Both the position numbers and the translations under genes were made by a program. The notes beneath the pieces are model-generated. The model was not told where the DNA came from, searched no databases, and saw only the letters and a list, made by a program, of their open reading frames with translations. From Agrobacterium arsenijevicii (GTDB lineage Bacteria > Pseudomonadota > Alphaproteobacteria > Rhizobiales > Rhizobiaceae), in NCBI GenBank assembly GCA_000949895.1, contig JWIT01000012.1:62001-126000 (forward strand): DNA of 64,000 nt, given 5' to 3'. Positions 57,570 through 64,000 of the stretch are shown here, piece after piece. Position 1 is the stretch's first letter, and each line of letters begins with the position of its first letter.

Positions 57570-58240
57570 TTCTCTTCCTTCAGCAGATAGCCGACGCCGC
57601 GAATATTGTGCACGCTGACCCCGGCCGAGGCGTCGAGAAGGCGTTTGCGCAATCGCGATATATGCGCGTCGAGCGCATTGGACTGGATTTCCTCCTCGTA
57701 ATTATAGACGGCGGCCTCAAGCGTCGCGCGCAGCACGGATTTGCCTTTTCGTTTCGCCAGCGTGATGAGAACCATAAGTTCCCGTCTCGGCAGATCGAAG
57801 GGAGCGGAATTGATCGTGACGCTCAGATGAAGCGGATCGATCAGGATGCGGCCGGCAGCTATCTGCGACGGGGCGATGCTCGCCGGTCTTCTCAGAACCG
57901 CGCGCACACGCGCCAGCAGTTCGCCGACCAGAAATGGTTTGCCCAGATAATCGTCGGCACCACCATTCAGCCCCTCAATGCGCTCTTCCGGTTCATTCAT
58001 GGCCGTCAACAGGATAATCGGCGTATCGATACCGGCGCGGCGCAGCATTGGAATAAAGGTGAGCCCCTCTCCATCAGGCAGGCGACGATCAAGCAGGATG
58101 GCGTCATAGACATGCTGGCGCGCCAGTTCCATGGCATCGCCGAGCCGCATCGTATGGTCGATGACGATCCCCTGCTTGCCGAGCGTCGTCGACAGCGCAT
58201 CCGCCATTTCCTTTTCGTCTTCAATTAACAGAAGTCTCAT
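57566..58240 (-). CDS. OmpR-family response regulator
   Basis: 224 residues: receiver domain with D51 (AILLDRRLPDG), the conserved Thr in LLTAMNE and Lys in GKPF, and a C-terminal winged helix (about 130-222; SNALDAHISRLRKRLLDASA). The start at 58240 is the natural receiver beginning (MRLLLIEDEKE); a longer frame adds 182 unrelated residues. It partners the histidine kinase at 56235 and probably controls the divergent pump genes. Confidence 0.92.
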   Translation of the reverse strand: MRLLLIEDEKEMADALSTTLGKQGIVIDHTMRLGDAMELARQHVYDAILLDRRLPDGEGLTFIPMLRRAGIDTPIILLTAMNEPEERIEGLNGGADDYLGKPFLVGELLARVRAVLRRPASIAPSQIAAGRILIDPLHLSVTINSAPFDLPRRELMVLITLAKRKGKSVLRATLEAAVYNYEEEIQSNALDAHISRLRKRLLDASAGVSVHNIRGVGYLLKEEK

Positions 58241-58429
58241 TTGCCACCGTCCCTTCGCCCCCTCCTTGTCTGCCAGAAAGGTTGCGGCAGTATTGCGGCG
58301 CAGAAGATGCGGGCGGGTAATGCTGCTGCAATTATGAACACTTATCCAGAAGCCATCAGCCTGCAAGACAGGTGACATGACCGTTCGACAAGCGGTCACA
58401 GGATGAGTTTTGCCTGGAAGGATTATGTT

Positions 58430-59578
58430 ATGTGGGTGAAAAGAACGATCAAGGCGGGGATCGCGCTTGCGGGCTGCGCTCTCGTCGTCACGGCTCTCGA
58501 TCCGGCGCGCGGAAGCGTCGATGCGAACGAGCGCGTGAAGGGGATCGTGGCGGCAACCTCGATGAGCCCGGCCGGCATCCCGTTCGAACTGACGGCTGCG
58601 GAAATCGCAAAAATCGGCACGCGCCCGATGGTGGAGCGGCTCAGCATCAGCGGCGAGCTTCAACCGATCAGCCGTGTCGTGATCCGCGCCCGCGAGGCTG
58701 GAAAAATTCTCGATATGAACGTCAAGGACGGACAGGCGGTGCGGGCGGGCGATCTGCTCGTGCGGTTCGAAACCGAGGAACTGCAATCGACGCTGCTGCT
58801 ACGGCAGAGCGATCGCGATGCGGCCGAGGCCGAACTGACGCTGGCGATGCAGGCCCTCACCCGAACCGAACAGCTTGCCTCCAAAAACGTCGCATCCGCG
58901 GAACAACTCGATAAGGCAAAGAGCGACGTCGTGGTGAAAACGGCAAGGCTCCAGAGCCTTTCGGCGCAGGTGGATATCGCCCGCCTTGCCCTTCGCAATG
59001 CCGAAATCCGCGCGCCCTTCGGCGGCACCGTCACGCGGCGGCAGGCCGAGGCCGGTTCTCGCGTCAGTGCCGATGGCGAGCTTCTCACACTGGTCGACAC
59101 GAGCACGCTGGAGGCGAAGGTTCTGGTCGCCACGCGCGATATTTCACGCGTCACCCTTGGCCAGACGGCGGAACTGGATATTGACGGCATGGGCGGCCAG
59201 CCCCTCAAAAGCACCGTTGACCGCATCAGCCCGGTTGCCGAAGACGGCACACGCTTCGTCGCCGTCTATCTGCGGCTTGCCAATCGCGACGGCCGGCTAT
59301 GGGGCGGAATGTTCGCCAGCGGGTCGATCCTCGTGCGCGAAAAAAACGATGCGCTTGTCGTTCCCGCAATCGCGCTTCGGAAAGACGAGACGGGCTATCA
59401 TGTCCTTAAAGTCTTGAACGGCCATCTTCGCCGCCAGACGGTGGCAGTCGGATCGCGCTGGAACGGCGGCAGCCTGGTCGAAATCGGCGCCGGTCTGAAT
59501 GACGGCGAGACGATCCTGACCGCACCACTTCCCGAATTGCAGCCCGACATGGCTGTCACGGTCGATAAGGCAGGCTGA
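58430..59578 (+). CDS. RND efflux membrane fusion lipoprotein
   Basis: 382 residues from the ATG at 58430, with GGAAGGA seven bases upstream (an earlier ATG at 58403 lacks spacing). The lipobox LAGC at about residue 12-15 makes it an inner-membrane-anchored lipoprotein. Order: signal, lipoyl/barrel-sandwich half, coiled-coil hairpin (about 110-175), second sandwich half (GGTVTRRQAEAGSRVSADGE) and beta-barrel. One base separates it from the RND gene. It links the pump to an outer-membrane factor not present here. Confidence 0.9.
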   Translation: MWVKRTIKAGIALAGCALVVTALDPARGSVDANERVKGIVAATSMSPAGIPFELTAAEIAKIGTRPMVERLSISGELQPISRVVIRAREAGKILDMNVKDGQAVRAGDLLVRFETEELQSTLLLRQSDRDAAEAELTLAMQALTRTEQLASKNVASAEQLDKAKSDVVVKTARLQSLSAQVDIARLALRNAEIRAPFGGTVTRRQAEAGSRVSADGELLTLVDTSTLEAKVLVATRDISRVTLGQTAELDIDGMGGQPLKSTVDRISPVAEDGTRFVAVYLRLANRDGRLWGGMFASGSILVREKNDALVVPAIALRKDETGYHVLKVLNGHLRRQTVAVGSRWNGGSLVEIGAGLNDGETILTAPLPELQPDMAVTVDKAG

Positions 59579-59579
59579 G

Positions 59580-62500
59580 ATGTTTCTGACCCGTATATCC
59601 GTCACCCACCCCGTTTTCGCCACCATGATGATGGTGGCGCTTCTGGTCATGGGTCTTTTCTCGTTGCAGCGGCTGGGGCTGGACCTCTACCCCAATGTCG
59701 ACGTTCCGGTCGTGGTGGTGTCCACCGCTTATCCCGGCGCCACGCCCGAGACGGTGGAGACGGAGTTGACGCGCCCGGTAGAGGATGCGCTGAACGCCAT
59801 TGGCGGCCTCGACGAGATCACGTCGACCTCCTACGAAGGACGCTCCGTCGTCGTCGCAAAATTCAAGCTCGAGGTTAAGAGCGCGACCGCGGCCCAGGAG
59901 GTGCGCGACAAGATCGCGGCCATCGAGGCAAACTTCCCCGAGGACGCCAAGAAACCGGTCATCTCCCGGTTCGATCCCGCCGCCGAACCGATCCTGTCGG
60001 TGGCGATAAGCTCGACGTCGCTCGAGGTGCCGGCGCTCACCACCCTTGCCGACCAAAGGGTGCTGCGGCAACTGACGACCGTTCCCGGCGTCGGGCAGGC
60101 AACGCTGGTTGGCGCCCGCAAGCGGCAGATCGACATCGTGATCGACGACACCCGCATGCGCGCGCTTGGGATCGGCATCAACGAGGTGGTGACCGCGCTG
60201 CGCAACGGTAACAGCAACAGTCCGGCCGGGAGCCTCATCGACACCGTCTCCGAACGCACGATCCAGGTGCAGGGCCGCATCGCCGAGCCGCAGGCGCTGC
60301 TGGATATGGTCGTCGCAAGGCGCGGCGGCGCTGCCATCTATCTCCGTGACGTCGCCACGCTTTCCGAGGGAGCCGCCGATCCCGAAAACCGCGCCCTCTA
60401 TAATGGTCAGACCGCGCTGGCGATCGACATCGTCAAGGTTCAGGACGCCAACACGGTTCAGGTCGTGACGGATGTGAGGAAACATCTGGCACTTCTCAAC
60501 ACCGAACTTGCCCCGCAAAACGTGCAATTGCGCATCATTACGGACACATCCATACCCATCCGCGAATCCGTCGGTCAGGTGCAGACGACGCTGATCGAAG
60601 GGGCGGCGCTCGCCGTTGCCATCGTCTTCCTGTTTCTCAATTCCTGGCGCAGCACCGTCATCACCGGACTGACGCTGCCGATCGCGATCATCGGCACGCT
60701 CGCGGTCATCGATGTTCTCGGCTTCACGCTCAATACGCTCAGCCTGTTGGCGCTCACACTTTCCATCGGCATTCTGGTGGACGACGCCATCGTCGTGCGC
60801 GAAAACATCACCCGCCACCTGCATATGGGCAAATCCCATATCCGCGCCGCACTCGACGGCACGAATGAAATCGGTCTTGCGGTAATCGCGACGACGGCGA
60901 CGATCGTGGCGGTCTTTCTGCCGGTTGCCTTCATGGACGGCATCGTCGGCCGGTTCTTCTACGAATTCGGCGTCACCGTTTCCGCCGCCGTGCTCATTTC
61001 GCTCTTCGTCGCCTTCACGCTCGATCCGATGTTGTCGAGCGTCTGGTACGACCCGGATGCGCAACCCGATGCGAAACGTGGGCCGATCGGACGGCTGATC
61101 GCGCGTTTCGATCGCGGCTTCGAATGGCTGGCTGGCCAGTACCGGCATGTAATCGGCTGGACATTGCGCCACCGGTTCGTCACCCTGCTCGTCACATCAG
61201 GCATTTTTGTCGGCAGCCTGCTCATGGTGCCGCTGGTCGGTGCGGAATTCGTGCCGAATACGGATGAAGGCCGCTTCCAGATCACCATCTCGGCACCGGT
61301 CGGCTCCTCGCTGGATTATACGACGGCGAAGGTGCGGCAGGTCGAAAAGGCGCTCAGGGAATTCCCGGAAGTCGAGACGCTCTATTCCACCGTCAATACC
61401 GGCGGCACCGTCGGCAAACATCGCGCCACCGTTCTTGTCGCGCTGGTGCCGCTGGAGATGCGCAGCCGAACCCCGGTTACGCTCGCCGAACCGATCCGCA
61501 AACGCCTGTCGGCCATATCAGGCATAGAGGTCGCAATCCTGCAGACCGGTCTTGGCGGCGGCGAAAGCCCGGTGCAGCTCAGCATCCTCGGCGACGACCG
61601 GGCAATCCTCGAAAAGATCGCTACCGGTCTCATGGAAGACATGAAAAAGATCCCCGGCCTCGTGGATGTAACGTCGAGCACCAGGGACGTGACCTCCGTC
61701 CTTTCGGTGCGCCTGAAGCGCGAGGCGGCAAGCGATCTCGGCATCGCCAGATCCGATCTCGCCACAGCGCTCTCGCCCCTTATCGGTGGCGAGGACGTCT
61801 CGAAATGGACGGATGCAGGCGGCAACAGCTACGACATCGTCGTGCGCCTGCCCGGCGAACGCCGTTCCGATACAACCCTGCTCGGCGAATTGATGATAGC
61901 GACCGGCCGCACGGCATCGAACGGCGCTCCCCTGATGGTCCGTCTCGATCAGGTCGCCGAAATCACCACCGTCGAGGCGCCCGCGGAAATCCGCCGCATC
62001 GACAATCGCCGCGAAGTGCTGGTTTCCGCCAATATCACCGGGCGACCGCTTGGCGAGGTGACGGACGAGTTGAAGACCCTCACCGCCGCCCGCGACCTGC
62101 CGGACGGCTACCGTATCCGCTTCGGCGGTGACGCCGAGACCATGCAGGAGACCGTCGGCCACATGGTCACAGCGCTCGCCATGGCGGTCATCTTCATCTA
62201 CATCGTGCTCGCCTCGCAATTCGGCAGTTTCCTGCAACCGCTCGCCATCATGGCGTCGCTGCCGCTATCTCTCATCGGCGTCCTCGTCGGGCTCTTGGTT
62301 GCCGGCAGCACGATCAACATGTTCTCGCTGATCGGCTTCATCATGCTGATGGGCCTCGTCACCAAGAACGGTATCCTGCTGGTAGACTTCGCCAATCGAG
62401 AAAGGAAACGCGGGCTTACGCTGAACGAGGCGCTGGCAAGCGCCGGCATCATCCGTTTCCGCCCGATCATCATGACGACGCTGGCAATGATCTTCGGCAT

Positions 62501-62726
62501 GATCCCGCTTGGGCTGGCGGTCGGCGGCGGCGGCGCGCAGCGCGCACCGATGGCGCATGCGGTGATCGGCGGCCTTATCAGCTCCACCTTGCTCACCCTG
62601 ATCGTCGTGCCGACGATCCTGTCCTACATCGACAGCCTCACCCGGCGTCTTGCCCGCCTGCTGCCGAAAGCGCCTGATGATGCGGGAGAAACCGGACTGT
62701 CAGATCGCCCGGCATCCTCTTCTTGA
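59580..62726 (+). CDS. RND-family efflux transporter (AcrB/MdtB type)
   Basis: 1048 residues, full length, twelve membrane segments in the usual 1+5 / 1+5 pattern with two large periplasmic loops. The proton-relay Asp pair in TM4 is intact (GILVDDAIVVREN). The C-terminal half has GFIMLMGLVTKNGILLVDFA. It would export drugs or toxic amphiphiles driven by protons. No TolC-like gene is adjacent. Regulated probably by the divergent two-component pair. Confidence 0.92.
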   Translation: MFLTRISVTHPVFATMMMVALLVMGLFSLQRLGLDLYPNVDVPVVVVSTAYPGATPETVETELTRPVEDALNAIGGLDEITSTSYEGRSVVVAKFKLEVKSATAAQEVRDKIAAIEANFPEDAKKPVISRFDPAAEPILSVAISSTSLEVPALTTLADQRVLRQLTTVPGVGQATLVGARKRQIDIVIDDTRMRALGIGINEVVTALRNGNSNSPAGSLIDTVSERTIQVQGRIAEPQALLDMVVARRGGAAIYLRDVATLSEGAADPENRALYNGQTALAIDIVKVQDANTVQVVTDVRKHLALLNTELAPQNVQLRIITDTSIPIRESVGQVQTTLIEGAALAVAIVFLFLNSWRSTVITGLTLPIAIIGTLAVIDVLGFTLNTLSLLALTLSIGILVDDAIVVRENITRHLHMGKSHIRAALDGTNEIGLAVIATTATIVAVFLPVAFMDGIVGRFFYEFGVTVSAAVLISLFVAFTLDPMLSSVWYDPDAQPDAKRGPIGRLIARFDRGFEWLAGQYRHVIGWTLRHRFVTLLVTSGIFVGSLLMVPLVGAEFVPNTDEGRFQITISAPVGSSLDYTTAKVRQVEKALREFPEVETLYSTVNTGGTVGKHRATVLVALVPLEMRSRTPVTLAEPIRKRLSAISGIEVAILQTGLGGGESPVQLSILGDDRAILEKIATGLMEDMKKIPGLVDVTSSTRDVTSVLSVRLKREAASDLGIARSDLATALSPLIGGEDVSKWTDAGGNSYDIVVRLPGERRSDTTLLGELMIATGRTASNGAPLMVRLDQVAEITTVEAPAEIRRIDNRREVLVSANITGRPLGEVTDELKTLTAARDLPDGYRIRFGGDAETMQETVGHMVTALAMAVIFIYIVLASQFGSFLQPLAIMASLPLSLIGVLVGLLVAGSTINMFSLIGFIMLMGLVTKNGILLVDFANRERKRGLTLNEALASAGIIRFRPIIMTTLAMIFGMIPLGLAVGGGGAQRAPMAHAVIGGLISSTLLTLIVVPTILSYIDSLTRRLARLLPKAPDDAGETGLSDRPASSS

Positions 62727-62748
62727 GGTCCAGCCCTCGACCTTGCAG

Positions 62749-63291
62749 TCAGGGCTCCTCTCCCGTCAGGCGCTTCCTTTTGCCCTTGGGGCGGAAATCG
62801 ACCAGAAGCGACTTCAGTTCGATTTCCCGGACGCGCCTTGCTGCCTCGTCCGGGCGAACCCACTCCAAAAGGCGTTCGCCGCGCTCCTTGAAGCTCGTTT
62901 CCGCTCCCGTCACCTCGATCTGGAAAACATCGACGACGCAGGGCGCGACGTCACCATTGTCGAGCATCTTGAGATAGGTGTAGCGGCCAACCGCGTCCTT
63001 TCTCACCCGGCCGCGCACGCCGGCCTCCTCCCACGCCTCGATCACGGCTGCCTCATGCGGCTTCTTGCGTTTCATCGGCCAGCCGCGCGGAATGATCCAG
63101 CGCCCACTCATGCGCGAGGTGACGACGAGGACTTCGATGTCTTCGCCGTTGCCGGCATAACGGAAGCAGAGGGCGGCATATTGCTGCCGGAAAGCGCCGG
63201 TGAACAGCTTCTCGGGAACTGCAGCGAGCTGCTGGAGCAATGTCAGGGAGCGGGCCGGACGGGCTTTCCGGCGTTTCTTCGTGAATTTCAT
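62749..63291 (-). CDS. Nudix hydrolase (diphosphoinositol polyphosphate phosphatase-like)
   Basis: 180 residues. The Nudix box appears as GWPMKRKKPHEAAVIEAWEEAGV, with a nine-residue gap before the first Glu, as in DIPP-type members rather than the classical five. A basic N-terminus (FTKKRRKARPARS) precedes it. It hydrolyses a nucleoside diphosphate-linked or polyphosphate substrate that I cannot name. Monocistronic, convergent with the RND gene. Confidence 0.85.
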   Translation of the reverse strand: MKFTKKRRKARPARSLTLLQQLAAVPEKLFTGAFRQQYAALCFRYAGNGEDIEVLVVTSRMSGRWIIPRGWPMKRKKPHEAAVIEAWEEAGVRGRVRKDAVGRYTYLKMLDNGDVAPCVVDVFQIEVTGAETSFKERGERLLEWVRPDEAARRVREIELKSLLVDFRPKGKRKRLTGEEP

Positions 63292-63343
63292 ATCCGTTGA
63301 TAGTGCTTATTTTGCGGGTTGCATCAATGCCCCGCGTGCATTT

Positions 63344-63361
63344 ATGACAGTTTTATGACAA
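63344..63361. promoter_or_regulatory. PHO box (PhoB binding site)
   Basis: ATGACAGTTTTATGACAA; its reverse strand reads TTGTCATAAAACTGTCAT, an almost perfect pair of PhoB repeats. It ends 43 bases before the DUF47 gene. In S. meliloti, PhoB represses orfA-pit through such a box under phosphate starvation. Confidence 0.75.
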
Positions 63362-63404
63362 TCACCCCCCACAACTAATAAAGCGCCATTGAGGGCCAAT
63401 TCGC

Positions 63405-64000
63405 ATGATGAGCATTTTTCGCAAGCTGATGCCGCGCGAGGACCGTTTCTTCGACCTGTTTAGCAAACATTCGGAAACCGTCGTCAAAGCCGCCGCAGCT
63501 CTGGACCAACTTCTAAGCGGCATCGACGTCGAGAAGAACTGCGACCTTATCGTCGCTCTCGAACATCAGGCGGACGATATTACCCGCGATGTGCTGCTTG
63601 CGGTGCGCCGCAGCTTCATAACGCCCTTCGATCGTGGCGATATCAAGGACCTCATCCAGTCCATGGATGACGCCATCGACATGATGCACAAGACCGTAAA
63701 GACCATCCGCCTGTTCGAGCAGACGGAGTTCGACCCGCTGATGCGCGAAATGGGCCATGAGATCGTCCGTGCGGCAAACCTCGTCGCCGAAGCCCTCCCG
63801 CTTCTGGAAAAAGTCGGCACCAATGCGCAGCGCCTGTCTGTCATTGCCGAAGAGGTCACCCGTGTCGAAGGCCACTCCGACGAACTTCATGACCAGGGCC
63901 TCAAGGACCTGTTCCGGCGTCACGGCGCCGCCGGCAATGCCATGGCCTACATGATCGGCAGCGAGATCTACGGCGAACTCGAAAAGGTCGTCGACCGCTT
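63405..64000 (+). CDS. DUF47 phosphate-transport accessory protein, N-terminal part (OrfA of orfA-pit)
   Basis: About 198 codons are seen before the right edge cuts the gene; the usual length is near 215. It starts at ATG 63405 (a second ATG follows directly) with GAGGG nine bases upstream. The product is all-helical and PhoU-like, with a family-typical LEHQADDITRDVL segment and EEVTRVEGHSDELHDQGLKD. Such proteins accompany a low-affinity Pit phosphate transporter, expected just past the edge. A PHO box precedes it. Confidence 0.87.
   Translation, partial: MMSIFRKLMPREDRFFDLFSKHSETVVKAAAALDQLLSGIDVEKNCDLIVALEHQADDITRDVLLAVRRSFITPFDRGDIKDLIQSMDDAIDMMHKTVKTIRLFEQTEFDPLMREMGHEIVRAANLVAEALPLLEKVGTNAQRLSVIAEEVTRVEGHSDELHDQGLKDLFRRHGAAGNAMAYMIGSEIYGELEKVVDR

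Noticed and set aside
59556-61172. 538-codon frame antisense to the RND pump gene
   Set aside because: It mirrors the third-position GC bias of the real gene and has low-complexity Arg/His/Asp-rich content; no family match.

Overview
The window looks like an alphaproteobacterial (Rhizobiales) chromosome segment, most probably from the Agrobacterium tumefaciens/fabrum group, perhaps the linear chromosome. The pointers are the divergent katA-oxyR pair, an FtsZ paralogue without a C-terminal tail, rhizobial dispersed palindromic repeats, an orfA-pit type gene behind a PHO box, and many solute-binding-protein ABC operons. The organism is inferred from remembered gene content, not from a search. 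Coding density is high, and I see no prophage, insertion sequence, CRISPR array, tRNA or rRNA.

Layout. 1-3029: start of a porin gene and a PAS-GGDEF-EAL protein. 3220-8918: a polar amino-acid-type ABC operon with a 2-hydroxyacid dehydrogenase, divergent from a small alpha/beta-barrel protein and a GntR-type LacI regulator, with two operator-like palindromes between them. 9144-19610: hydroxyproline catabolism. It has an ABC importer, an FAD D-amino acid dehydrogenase, aconitase X, a proline-racemase-family protein with a Ser/Thr active-site pair, a pyrroline-2-carboxylate reductase, a DapA-family deaminase and a GntR regulator. 20000-23190: FtsZ paralogue, lone receiver protein, an sRNA with four anti-Shine-Dalgarno loops, a 48-residue DUF1127 protein and a small outer-membrane protein.

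23409-33465: alpha-galactoside operon (two GH4 glycosidases, Opp-like importer, AraC regulator; agp/melA type). 33539-45338: membrane protein, DMT exporter, PIG-L deacetylase and ROK regulator, divergent from a sugar ABC operon that also carries an argininosuccinate-lyase paralogue and a PfkB kinase. This is the best candidate for an undescribed pathway. 45351-48824: choline sulfate use (betC, choX, LysR). 48854-51555: aldehyde dehydrogenase with a divergent AraC regulator, and a small hydrophilic protein. 51615-54924: katA/oxyR. 54929-62726: DUF535 protein, QseBC-like two-component system, and a divergent two-gene RND pump. 62749-64000: Nudix hydrolase, PHO box and the start of a DUF47 (orfA-pit) gene.

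The general theme is scavenging of plant and rhizosphere nutrients (hydroxyproline, alpha-galactosides, choline sulfate), each unit with its own local regulator, plus stress and envelope functions. Starts were moved from the longest reading frame wherever an internal ATG has a much better placed ribosome binding site.
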